Shown here: positions 15,127-23,159 of the stretch, piece by piece
Layout: every line of letters begins with the position of its first letter
How positions within the stretch are numbered: position 1 is the first letter of the stretch
NCBI GenBank assembly: GCA_902768665.1
Contig: CACXMA010000001.1
Location: 62,001-126,000 of the forward strand
Length of the DNA: 64,000 nucleotides
Direction of reading: 5' to 3'
Source: an uncultured Bacteroidia bacterium
GTDB lineage: Bacteria > Bacteroidota > Bacteroidia > Bacteroidales > UBA932
The notes under the pieces: generated by a model
Databases searched by the model: none
Told to the model about the DNA's origin: nothing
The model's input: the letters and a program-made list of their open reading frames with translations, nothing else
Translations under genes and position numbers: made by a program

Positions 15127-17510
15127 TGAAACGCCTCGCCCTGCTTGCGGCCCTGTCGCTGGCCGCCCTGTCCCTTTTTGCGCAGGAGCCTGTCGACTGC
15201 GTCAATCCCTTCATCGGGACCACGAACTACGGCGCCTGCAACCCCGGCGCCCTGACCCCGAACGGGATGGTGAGCGTATCGCCCTTCAATGTCATGGGCT
15301 CGTCGCTCAACGCCCGCGACAAGGACAGCCAGTGGTGGAGCACGCCCTATGTCCATGAGAACAGGTATCTTACCGGCTTTTCGCACGTCAATCTCTCCGG
15401 TGTCGGCTGCCCCGATCTCGGTTCCATCCTGACGATGCCGACAACCGGCGCCCTGCAGGTCGACTACCATGTCTACGGCAGCACTTACGAGAACGAAACG
15501 GCAAGCCCGGGCTACTACAGCGTCGATCTTGCCAGCGGCATCCGTGCCGAACTGACCGCCACCTGCCGGACCACCCTCGAACAGTACACCTTCCCTGGCG
15601 GCCGGGGCAGCATCCTCGTGAACCTCGGCGAGGGCCTGACCAATGAAAGCGGAGCGACTCTCCGCCGGGTCAGCGCCGTCGAAATTGAGGGCTCCAAGCT
15701 CATGGGAACCTTCTGCTACAACCGCCAGGCCGTGTTCCCGGTCTATTTCGTCCTTCGCATCAACCGGCTTCCGGACAGTGCCGGCTACTGGAAAAAGCAG
15801 CGCCCGATGACGGCCGAGGCCGCCTGGGACGGCGATGCCGGGCAGTACAAGCTCTACACCGCCTATTCCCGCGAGCTCGCCGGAGACGACATCGGTTACT
15901 GGTTCCATTTCGACAAGCTGCAGCCCGGGGAGAAGGTGCTGCTGCAGGTCGGCATCTCCTTTGTCAGCATCGACAATGCCCGGGAAAACCTCGATGCGGA
16001 GCAGCAGGGCTTCGATTTCGAAAAGGTCCATGCCGCCGCCCGCGCGCAGTGGGCCGCCGACCTCGGCCGGATCCGCGTCGAAGGAGGGACCCCGGAGCAG
16101 CGCCGCGTTTTCTATACCGCGCTCTACCACTCGCTGATCCATCCGAGCGTCGTCAGCGACGTCAACGGGCAGTATCCGATCATGGAATTCGGCAATCCCG
16201 AGGCGGAGGACAGCTTCCGGATTATGACCGGAAAGCCCGGGCAGGCGCAGCGGAAACTGCGCGAGCGGGGCATCGGAACGAGCTATGAGGGCGTCCGTTA
16301 CTCGGTCTTTTCCCTCTGGGACACCTGCCGGAACCTCCACCAGCTGCTGTCGCTTGTCTATCCCGAACGGCAGGTGGACATGGTCCGCAGCGTCATCGGC
16401 ATGTACCGCGACTGGGGCTGGCTCCCGAAATGGGAACTCTTCGGCAGGGAGACCTGGACGATGGAGGGCGACCCTGCCGTTCCGATGATCGTGGACAGCT
16501 GGTTCAAGCTGGACGCCCTGCATCCTTTCGACATGCTTTCCGCCGAGAAGGCCTTCCTGAAGTCGTCCGACACGCCCGGCCCCGGGAACCGGATGCGGCC
16601 GGATATCAACCCCTATCTCGAGCGCGGATATATCCCGCTCGGCTTCTTCTCGCAGGATTTCAGCGGGGATAATTCCGTGTCCCACGCCCTGGAATACTAT
16701 GTCGCCGATGCGGCCCTGGCGCGCTATTTCGCGGCGTGCGCACAGATGCCACGGACAAGCCGTGGCATGACGGAGAACCCTGTAAAAAGCGTCATTGCCA
16801 GCGAATGCGGGCAATCTGATGCGGATCTGGCGGCGAAGTTCAAGGCGCGCTCGCTGGGCTACCGGCATTATTACAGCCGGGAATCCGGCACGCTGCGGCC
16901 CCTGCGTCCGGACGGAACGTTCCTCACGCCGTTCGACCCGAAGGCCGGCGCGGACTTTTCCAACGCCCCCGGTTTCCACGAAGGCAGCGCCTGGAACTAC
17001 ACCTTCTATGTGCCGCACGACGTGGAGGGGCTGGCCGGACTGATGGGCGGGACGAAGGCCTTTGTGAAAAAGCTCCGGAAGGTTTTTGACGAGGGACTCT
17101 ATGATCCCGCCAACGAGCCGGACATCGCCTACCCCTATCTGTTCAGCCGCTTCAAGGGCTATGAAAAGGAGACCTGGGCGTCGGTGGACCGTCTCCTGGC
17201 AACGTACTATACGGACCGTCCCGACGGGCTTCCCGGCAACGACGACGCCGGCACGCTGTCCGCCTGGGCCGTGTTCTCGATGATGGGCTTTTATCCGGAC
17301 TGCCCCGGGGACCCTTCCTATACCCTGACCCGTCCGAGCTTCAGCAAGGTGACCGTGACCCTCGACCCGGCCTACCTCCAAGGTGCGAAGCCGGAGCTGG
17401 TCATCACCCGCCGCGCCAAGCCGTCCCGGGCCCTTCTCGGCGGCCGCAACCGCGGCTTCCGCGTCTCCCACGACGACCTCATCAGCGCCGGAACCCTGAC
17501 CTGGAAATAG
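15123..17510 (+). CDS. GH92 alpha-mannosidase (first)
   Basis: A calcium-dependent exo-alpha-mannosidase family that trims mannose from N-glycans. The 795-residue protein has a Sec signal peptide ending LSLFAQ, the N-terminal beta-sandwich with VNPFIGTTNYGACNPGA and GFSHVNLSGVGCPD, and the (alpha/alpha)6 catalytic domain ending with GLPGNDDAGTLSAWAVFSMM, which holds the catalytic acidic cluster. It overlaps lacI by four bases. Two different palindromic hairpins (16744-16773 and 16789-16817) are inserted in frame in the catalytic domain, adding roughly 25 residues between RYFAAC and AKFKARSLGY. Confidence 0.9.
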   Translation: MMKRLALLAALSLAALSLFAQEPVDCVNPFIGTTNYGACNPGALTPNGMVSVSPFNVMGSSLNARDKDSQWWSTPYVHENRYLTGFSHVNLSGVGCPDLGSILTMPTTGALQVDYHVYGSTYENETASPGYYSVDLASGIRAELTATCRTTLEQYTFPGGRGSILVNLGEGLTNESGATLRRVSAVEIEGSKLMGTFCYNRQAVFPVYFVLRINRLPDSAGYWKKQRPMTAEAAWDGDAGQYKLYTAYSRELAGDDIGYWFHFDKLQPGEKVLLQVGISFVSIDNARENLDAEQQGFDFEKVHAAARAQWAADLGRIRVEGGTPEQRRVFYTALYHSLIHPSVVSDVNGQYPIMEFGNPEAEDSFRIMTGKPGQAQRKLRERGIGTSYEGVRYSVFSLWDTCRNLHQLLSLVYPERQVDMVRSVIGMYRDWGWLPKWELFGRETWTMEGDPAVPMIVDSWFKLDALHPFDMLSAEKAFLKSSDTPGPGNRMRPDINPYLERGYIPLGFFSQDFSGDNSVSHALEYYVADAALARYFAACAQMPRTSRGMTENPVKSVIASECGQSDADLAAKFKARSLGYRHYYSRESGTLRPLRPDGTFLTPFDPKAGADFSNAPGFHEGSAWNYTFYVPHDVEGLAGLMGGTKAFVKKLRKVFDEGLYDPANEPDIAYPYLFSRFKGYEKETWASVDRLLATYYTDRPDGLPGNDDAGTLSAWAVFSMMGFYPDCPGDPSYTLTRPSFSKVTVTLDPAYLQGAKPELVITRRAKPSRALLGGRNRGFRVSHDDLISAGTLTWK
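16744..16773 (-). repeat. GTCAT..ATCT palindromic hairpin in GH92 (minus orientation)
   Basis: On the minus strand it opens CCGTCATGCCACGG and closes CCGTGGCATCT. Compared with the commonest copy the stem has G/C for T/A at one paired position (ATGCC/GGCAT instead of ATTCC/GGAAT), a compensatory change. In this orientation it encodes QMPRTSRGMT. Confidence 0.82.
16789..16817 (+). repeat. second GTCAT..ATCT hairpin in the same GH92 gene
   Basis: It opens GCGTCATTGCC and closes GGCAATCT, with the stem ATTGCC/GGCAAT and the loop AGCGAATGCG. It lies 15 bases from the previous copy but has a different stem, so it is a separate insertion rather than a duplication. Confidence 0.65.
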
Positions 17511-17603
17511 CCGTTGAATGGAAACGGTTGATAGATAATAAAATAAGTCAATTGCTATACCCCCAAAAGAGGTGTAGCGAAATATATAAAAAATTAGTAA
17601 CCA

Positions 17604-19841
17604 ATGAGATACATTCAACGGCTTTTCCCCTTAGCTATCCTCGCCATCGCGGCCTGCACGGCCAGCCCCGCAGCTGAGGAGCCCCTTGAGGACCTCGCTC
17701 GGTATGTCAATCCCAAGATCGGCACCGGCGAGCACGGCCATGTCTTTGTCGGGGCGAACGTTCCCTTCGGCATGGTCCAGGTGGGCCCGACCAGCATCAC
17801 CCAGGCCTGGGACTGGTGCTCGGGCTACCATGATTCCGAAAACAGCGTCATCGGTTTCAGCCATACGCACCTTTCCGGCACGGGCTGCGGGGACCTGTTC
17901 GACATCACCTTCATGCCGGTGACCGGTCCGACCAGGCCGGAGCGCGGTTCCCTGGACGACCCTGCCTCGGGTGCCTGGTCCTATGGCGACCGCAGCCGGG
18001 AAATCGCCGAGCCGGGCTACTACAGCATCCCGCTGACCCGCTACGGCATCCAGGCGGAGCTGACGGCCACTTCCCGCGTGGGCTTCCACCGCTATACCTT
18101 CCCGGCCACGGACGATGCCGCCATCATCATCGACCTCGAGAACGGCGGCTGCTGGGACCGGCTGACGGGAGCGGAATTCGAGACCGAGACCGATGCCGAG
18201 GGCAAGGTCGTCGCCGTGAGCGGCTACCGCTCGTCGACGGGATGGGCCCGCGACCAGCGGGTCTTCTTCCGGGCCGAGCTGTCCCGTCCGGCGGAGGCGT
18301 TCACCCTGCTGGAAAAGTCCTGCTACGGCCGGCTCCAACTGGGTAAAACGGCGGAGGGCGAGCAGATTCTCGTCAAGGTCGCCATCTCCCCGGTCGACAC
18401 CGACGGCGCCGCGGCGAATATGGCTGCGGAGCTGCCCGGCTGGGATTTCGATGCGACCCGCTCGGCAGCCCGGACGGCCTGGAACGAGCAGCTGAACAAG
18501 ATCCATGTCGAGGGGGATGACAATATCAAAACCATTTTCTATACCGCGTTGTACCATACGATGGTCGCTCCGTCGGACTACAGCGACGTCGACGGCCGCT
18601 ACCGGGGCAGCGACGGCGTGGTCCGCGAGGGGAACTTCCGCAATTTCACGACCTTCTCGCTCTGGGACACCTACCGGGCAGCCCATCCGCTGATGACGCT
18701 GATCCATGCCGACCGCATGGACGATATCGTGGCGACGATGTACCACATCTACCTCGAACAGGGTGACCTTCCGGTCTGGCACCTCTGGGGCAATGAAACC
18801 GACTGCATGGTCGGCAATCCGGGCCTCTGCGCCTTTGCCGACGCCGTGGTCAAGGGCTTCCGGGGCGGTCTCGGCGACGATGAGATCATCGACGCCATGG
18901 TCACTACCGCGACTACCCCCGACCGCGGGCAGGACCTTCGCATGAAATACGGCTACATTCCGGCCCACGTGGTGTATACGCCTGAGGGCTGGTTCTTCGG
19001 CGAGAGTGTCGCCAACGACATGGAATATGCCATCGCAGACGGTGCCCTGGCCCGTTGCGCCGCCTTCCTCGGCCGCGAGGATCTCGCCGCCGAATATACC
19101 GAGCGCAGCCACTCCTACCGCCATTTCTGGGATCCCGAGACGCAGTTCATGCGCGGCCGCAAGCTGGACGGTTCTTTCACGGAGCCGTTCAACCCCGGCT
19201 ATGCCAGCACAATCGGCTCCGACTATACGGAGGGGACGGGCTGGCAGTATATCTGGCTGGTGCCGCAGGACGTGGACGGTCTGGTGGAGCTCTTCGGTTC
19301 CCGCGAAGCCTTCCTCGCCAAGCTGGACGCCCTTTTCGAAGCGCCGTCCGTCATCGAGGGTGAGAACGCCTCGCCGGACATCACCGGCCTGATCGGCCAG
19401 TATGCCCACGGCAACGAGCCCGGCCACCATACCATCTATCTCTATACGATGCTGGGCGAGCCCGCCAAGGCCGCCGACCGTCTCCGCCAGGTCTACCGCG
19501 AGATGTACTTCAACGACCCGAAGGGCCTCGCCGGCAACGAAGACGTCGGCCAGATGAGCGCCTGGTATGTCCTTTCCACCCTCGGTTTCTATCAGGTGGA
19601 GCAGGCCGTTCCGCGCTTCTGGTTCGGCGCTCCGCTCTTCGAAAAAGCCGAAGTGGCGGTCCCCGGCGGCACTTTCACCGTCATTGCCGAAGGGCTGTCG
19701 GCCGAGCATCCGTACATCCAGCGCGTGACGCTCAACGGGAAGCCTTATAACAAGGGCTTCATCGAGTATGAGGACATCGTCGAGGGCGGCGAGCTCCGTT
19801 TCGATATGGGCGCCGAGCCGGCCTGCTGGTATGAGATATAG
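17604..19841 (+). CDS. GH92 alpha-mannosidase (second), lipoprotein
   Basis: A 745-residue GH92 member with a lipoprotein signal ending AIAAC. VNPKIGTGEHGHVFVGANVP and GFSHTHLSGTGCGD lie in the N-terminal domain. GNETDCMVGNPG, YTEGTGWQYIW and GLAGNEDVGQMSAWYVLSTL lie in the catalytic domain, the last carrying the acidic catalytic residues. It is separated by 93 bases from the first GH92, so it may have its own promoter, although no clear TAnnTTTG box is visible. It has no palindromic insertion, which makes it a useful comparison for the first copy. Confidence 0.9.
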   Translation: MRYIQRLFPLAILAIAACTASPAAEEPLEDLARYVNPKIGTGEHGHVFVGANVPFGMVQVGPTSITQAWDWCSGYHDSENSVIGFSHTHLSGTGCGDLFDITFMPVTGPTRPERGSLDDPASGAWSYGDRSREIAEPGYYSIPLTRYGIQAELTATSRVGFHRYTFPATDDAAIIIDLENGGCWDRLTGAEFETETDAEGKVVAVSGYRSSTGWARDQRVFFRAELSRPAEAFTLLEKSCYGRLQLGKTAEGEQILVKVAISPVDTDGAAANMAAELPGWDFDATRSAARTAWNEQLNKIHVEGDDNIKTIFYTALYHTMVAPSDYSDVDGRYRGSDGVVREGNFRNFTTFSLWDTYRAAHPLMTLIHADRMDDIVATMYHIYLEQGDLPVWHLWGNETDCMVGNPGLCAFADAVVKGFRGGLGDDEIIDAMVTTATTPDRGQDLRMKYGYIPAHVVYTPEGWFFGESVANDMEYAIADGALARCAAFLGREDLAAEYTERSHSYRHFWDPETQFMRGRKLDGSFTEPFNPGYASTIGSDYTEGTGWQYIWLVPQDVDGLVELFGSREAFLAKLDALFEAPSVIEGENASPDITGLIGQYAHGNEPGHHTIYLYTMLGEPAKAADRLRQVYREMYFNDPKGLAGNEDVGQMSAWYVLSTLGFYQVEQAVPRFWFGAPLFEKAEVAVPGGTFTVIAEGLSAEHPYIQRVTLNGKPYNKGFIEYEDIVEGGELRFDMGAEPACWYEI

Positions 19842-19851
19842 AAAAAAATGC

Positions 19852-19860
19852 TAACTTTGC
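19852..19860 (+). promoter_or_regulatory. -7 box of the thioredoxin operon
   Basis: TAACTTTGC, 26 bases before the trx ATG. It lies within an upstream-extended reading frame, which argues for the ATG at 19887. Confidence 0.65.
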
Positions 19861-19886
19861 CTTTTGAACGTAAATTCTCGCAGACT

Positions 19887-20201
19887 ATGATTAAAGAAAT
19901 TACCAATACCAACCTCGCCGAGGTGCTTGCTGACGACAAGCTCGTCATCGTCGATTTCTGGGCCGTATGGTGCGGTCCCTGCCGCATGCTTTCCCCGATC
20001 GTGGACGAGATCGCCGAAGAGATGCCCGACAAGGTCACCGTCGCCAAGTGCAATGTCGACGAGGCCGACGAAGTCGCCATGAATTTCGGCATCCGCAGCA
20101 TTCCTACGCTCATTTTCTTCAAGGGCGGCCAGCCGGTCGACAAACTCATCGGCGCCCTTCCGAAGGCTGAGCTCGTCAAGAAAATCAACAGCCTCTTATA
20201 A
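19887..20201 (+). CDS. trxA: thioredoxin
   Basis: A small cytoplasmic dithiol-disulfide oxidoreductase of 104 residues. The active site is DFWAVWCGPCRM, with the cis-Pro loop SIPTLIFFKGG. The frame is open from 19848, but the promoter box lies in that extension. The stop is one base before the next gene, so it is co-transcribed with the outer-membrane protein. Confidence 0.93.
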   Translation: MIKEITNTNLAEVLADDKLVIVDFWAVWCGPCRMLSPIVDEIAEEMPDKVTVAKCNVDEADEVAMNFGIRSIPTLIFFKGGQPVDKLIGALPKAELVKKINSLL

Positions 20202-20202
20202 A

Positions 20203-20871
20203 ATGAAAAAACTGATTTTCGCCGCGGCCATGCTTCTTTGCACGGTCGCCGCATCCGCCCAGAGTTTCGGCGTCACGGCGGGCTTTACCTCCTCCAGCAC
20301 GGATGTGAAGAATTTCGACCCGAAGTCCGTGAGCCTCTATCATGCCGGTGTGGTCTTCGAGATTCCGATCGCCGGCGGTTTTGCGATCCAGCCCGGTATC
20401 ATCTACCAGATGAAAGGTGCGACGCTCGATAAATACGCGGACGATACCAACAATATCAAACTCAGTTCGCTTGAGACCAAGGTCGGTTACCTCGAGGTCC
20501 CCGTCCAGATCCAGTGGGGTCCGGATCTTGCCCTCTTCCGTCCCTATGTCTTTGCCGAACCGTTCATCGGATACGGTATCAACGTGTCGAACAAGATCGA
20601 CATCGCCGGCATTGCCGACAAGGAAAAACGCCAGGAGTGGGCGGACAACGCCATGAAGCGTCTCGAATATGGCTGCGGCTTCGGCATCGGTCTCGATTTC
20701 TGGATGCTCCAGCTTTCCGTCCAGTACTTCATGAACATGGGCGGTCTGGCCGATGACAACGGCAAGATTACCACCGATGCGGCCAACGAGGCCATCAAGG
20801 CCGTGGTCAACAACGCTTACGACAAGAACAACTTCAACGGTATCAAGGTTTCCGCCGTTCTCTTCTTCTAG
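20203..20871 (+). CDS. outer-membrane beta-barrel protein (PorT/OMP_b-brl type)
   Basis: A 222-residue protein with a Sec signal (MKKLIFAAAMLLCTVAASAQ), alternating amphipathic strands and a C-terminal aromatic residue (VSAVLFF) typical of outer-membrane insertion. About eight strands are expected. An acidic/polar insert (about 125-150, KEKRQEWADNAMKRLEYG) could be an extracellular loop. The substrate is unknown. It lies between trxA and the prenyl synthase gene in one apparent operon. Confidence 0.75.
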   Translation: MKKLIFAAAMLLCTVAASAQSFGVTAGFTSSSTDVKNFDPKSVSLYHAGVVFEIPIAGGFAIQPGIIYQMKGATLDKYADDTNNIKLSSLETKVGYLEVPVQIQWGPDLALFRPYVFAEPFIGYGINVSNKIDIAGIADKEKRQEWADNAMKRLEYGCGFGIGLDFWMLQLSVQYFMNMGGLADDNGKITTDAANEAIKAVVNNAYDKNNFNGIKVSAVLFF

Positions 20872-20874
20872 CCC

Positions 20875-21849
20875 ATGGTTTCTGACATCCGCGACTTCCT
20901 CGGGGAGGACTGGTTCCGGACCGAAGCGCTGATGAAGCGGTATCTTTCCAGCGACGTCAGCCTGCTCGACAAACTGAACCGTTCCCTGCTGGAGGGCAGC
21001 GGAAAGAAACTCCGTCCGATGCTTTGCCTGCTGGTCGCGAAAGCGGTCGGCGGGCAAGTTTGCGAAGATGCCTGCCACTACGCCGCGGCGATGGAACTCC
21101 TCCACAACGCGACGCTGCTGCACGACGATGTCGTCGACGGCAGCGAGATGCGTCGCGGCCGGCCGACGCTGCAGGCGCTGATGGGCGGCACGGCCTCCGT
21201 GCTGACGGGCGATTACTGGCTCGTGAAGGCGCTGGAGTGCATCCTGGACGCAAAAGGGGAGGAGCGCGACGAGGTGCTGCGGATGTTTTCCTGGACGCTG
21301 TCCTCGCTGGCTTCGGGAGAGATCCTTCAGCTGCAGATGGCACTCTCGGGGGAGACAAAAGAGGAGGAATATCTCAGGATCATCCGCTGCAAGACGGCCT
21401 GCCTGTTCGAGACGGCCGCCGTGTCGGGCGCGCTGGCGGAAGAAGCGGCGCCGGAGGTCGTGGAGGGAGTGCGCGCCTTTGCGCTGAACCTCGGCCTGGC
21501 CTTCCAGATCCGCGACGACATCCTGGACTATACCGGCGGCACCGAGCTCGGAAAGCCCGTCGGTCAGGATCTTATCGAACAGAAAATCACCCTTCCGCTG
21601 CTGGAAGCGCTGACGGATGCCACGCCTGAGGAGGAAGCGACAATCCGCCGCAAGGTCCGCGAAATCGGCGACCATCCGGAGTATCGCGAGGAGATCGTCG
21701 CCTTCGTCGCCGCCCACGACGGCATCGCCCGTGCAACGGGCCGCCTCGACGGGTTCATCGCCACGGCAAAAGATGCCCTGCATGCGCTGGGCCTGACGGA
21801 TCCCTTCCTGTTGCAGCTGGCGGATTTCACCGCCCTCCGCAATGTATGA
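20875..21849 (+). CDS. ispB: polyprenyl synthetase (octaprenyl/solanesyl-type)
   Basis: Elongates allylic diphosphates with isopentenyl diphosphate to a long chain for the quinone tail. The 324-residue protein has the two Asp-rich motifs LLHDDVVDGSEMRRGRPT (first) and FQIRDDILDY (second), and GKKLRPML near the N-terminus. It starts three bases after the upstream gene. The exact chain length cannot be read here. Confidence 0.9.
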   Translation: MVSDIRDFLGEDWFRTEALMKRYLSSDVSLLDKLNRSLLEGSGKKLRPMLCLLVAKAVGGQVCEDACHYAAAMELLHNATLLHDDVVDGSEMRRGRPTLQALMGGTASVLTGDYWLVKALECILDAKGEERDEVLRMFSWTLSSLASGEILQLQMALSGETKEEEYLRIIRCKTACLFETAAVSGALAEEAAPEVVEGVRAFALNLGLAFQIRDDILDYTGGTELGKPVGQDLIEQKITLPLLEALTDATPEEEATIRRKVREIGDHPEYREEIVAFVAAHDGIARATGRLDGFIATAKDALHALGLTDPFLLQLADFTALRNV

Positions 21850-21868
21850 CCGTGGCTGACCGCTGCGG

Positions 21869-22669
21869 TTATTTTTTATTCGGCTGGTGATTGAAGGAGC
21901 GGCGGGGGCCTTCCGCCTCGCGCCAGTAGTCCGCGTCGAAGTCGGCAGGGGAGACGAGCGGGCCGTCGTGGTCCAGCGTGAAGCGCAGGTAGGTGATTGG
22001 GATCCCCATCTCCAGGAACATGGATTCGTAGAAAGTCTGGATGCCCGTAACTTCGCTCAGGGACGGGTCAAATTCCTCATGGTAGATATCGGTGCCGCAG
22101 GCGAGGACCTGCAGGCCGTTTGCGGCGATGACGGCGCGGGTGTACTCGTGGAGGAAGCGGCTGTCGGTCTTGAGATGCACGAGGCCGCCGGGGCGGAGGA
22201 ACTGCCGGTAGCGCTCCAGAAAGAGCGGGGAACTCAGGCGCTTGTTCTCGCTGTCGCGCAGCTGCGGGTCGGAGAAGGTCAGCCAGATCTCCGCGATTTC
22301 GTCCGGGCCGAAGAAGGCGGTGATGAATTCGATGCGGGTGCGGAGGAACGCAACGTTCCGCAGTCCCTTTTCCGTGGCATATTTCGCGCCTTTCCACAGG
22401 CGGGCGCCCTTGATGTCGACGCCGATGAAATTCATTTCGGGATGGCGCTCGGCCAGGGCGATGGTATAGTCGCCTTTGCCGCAGCCGAGTTCCAGCACGA
22501 TGGGCTGGGCGACGGGGAACATCTTCCCGTTCCAATGACCCTTTATCGGATGGTTCTGGATATGGAGTCCCGGGCCGGCGCTACGGTCAAGGACCGTGTC
22601 GGCGGCGGGTTGGAGGAGACAGGTAAAAGTCTCGTTCTCGGCGAATTTACGGAGTTTGTCGTGGCCCAT
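21869..22669 (-). CDS. trmB: tRNA (guanine-N7-)-methyltransferase
   Basis: An SAM-dependent enzyme that makes m7G46 in tRNA. The 266-residue protein has the SAM site VLELGCGKGDYTIALAE, the family-specific FIGVDIKGARLWKGAK and the substrate-binding WLTFSDPQ (commonly FPDPWPK in proteobacteria). It begins one base after the stop of the gldH-like gene, so it ends the holB-ricT-gldH-trmB operon. Confidence 0.92.
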   Translation of the reverse strand: MGHDKLRKFAENETFTCLLQPAADTVLDRSAGPGLHIQNHPIKGHWNGKMFPVAQPIVLELGCGKGDYTIALAERHPEMNFIGVDIKGARLWKGAKYATEKGLRNVAFLRTRIEFITAFFGPDEIAEIWLTFSDPQLRDSENKRLSSPLFLERYRQFLRPGGLVHLKTDSRFLHEYTRAVIAANGLQVLACGTDIYHEEFDPSLSEVTGIQTFYESMFLEMGIPITYLRFTLDHDGPLVSPADFDADYWREAEGPRRSFNHQPNKK

Positions 22670-22670
22670 T

Positions 22671-23159
22671 TCAGTCGTGGTTGAGGATGATGCCGACGCC
22701 TCTCAGTCCCTCCGGCGCGCCCGGTGCGCTGAGGGTCAGTTCCCACTGGCCGGGCAGGACCGGCTTCATGCCGCGGCGGTAGGTTTCGTGGAAGGACAGG
22801 GACAGGGGGCTGTCGCGGTGGAGCGGGACGAGGACGTGTTCGCCGTACCGGCTGCCGTCGGGGGCCGTGAATCGCACGTCCAGCGGCAGGGCGTCGAAGC
22901 CTTCCAGCTCCTCCCGTGTGCCGTCGATACGGCCGTAGAAAGCGAGGTCCCAGACCAGCGTCGTGTCGGAAAGGTCCAGCGTGAAGCTGTATGCGGTCGC
23001 CTCCTGCTCCTCGGCGGGTGCGAAGGTTTCGACCGATTTGGGGTTGCTGCAGGCGACGGCAAGGGCCAGCGCGCAGATTCCACGGACAAGCCGTGGAATG
23101 ACGGTATACTGCCGCAGGCGGGATCCGTCATGCCCGGCGTATGCAGGGCATCTATGCAT
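22671..23159 (-). CDS. gldH: GldH-like gliding-motility lipoprotein with repeat-encoded signal peptide
   Basis: A 162-residue lipoprotein. The mature part (CSNPKSVETF onwards) contains PLDVRFTAPDGSRYGEHVLVP and ends with GLRGVGIILNHD, compatible with GldH. The neighbours ricT and holB are the usual Bacteroidetes context, which supports the name more than the sequence does. The N-terminus is odd: residues 2-28 are encoded by two palindromic hairpins (23075-23153), and VIPRLVRGICALALAVAC, the signal peptide leading to the lipobox, is half repeat-derived. The ATG at 23159 overlaps the end of ricT by 8 bases; no other ATG is available before the lipobox. Confidence 0.6.
   Translation of the reverse strand: MHRCPAYAGHDGSRLRQYTVIPRLVRGICALALAVACSNPKSVETFAPAEEQEATAYSFTLDLSDTTLVWDLAFYGRIDGTREELEGFDALPLDVRFTAPDGSRYGEHVLVPLHRDSPLSLSFHETYRRGMKPVLPGQWELTLSAPGAPEGLRGVGIILNHD
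23075..23153. repeat. paired GTCAT..ATCT hairpins with ACTGCCGCAGGC linker (gldH 5' end)
   Basis: Two hairpins face each other: 23075-23104 (minus; CCGTCATTCCACGG ... CCGTGGAATCT) and 23125-23153 (plus; CCGTCATGCCC ... GGGCATCT). A 20-base linker containing CTGCCGCAG joins them. The same order and nearly the same linker recur in miaA at 26513-26612. The GTCAT ends point inward and are complementary, so the whole could fold into one long hairpin. Confidence 0.82.

Noticed and set aside
17518..17535. Possible LacI operator (TGGAAACGGTTGAT) before the second GH92
   Set aside because: It has the central CG but the arms match poorly and it is unlike the palindrome at 14017-14040.
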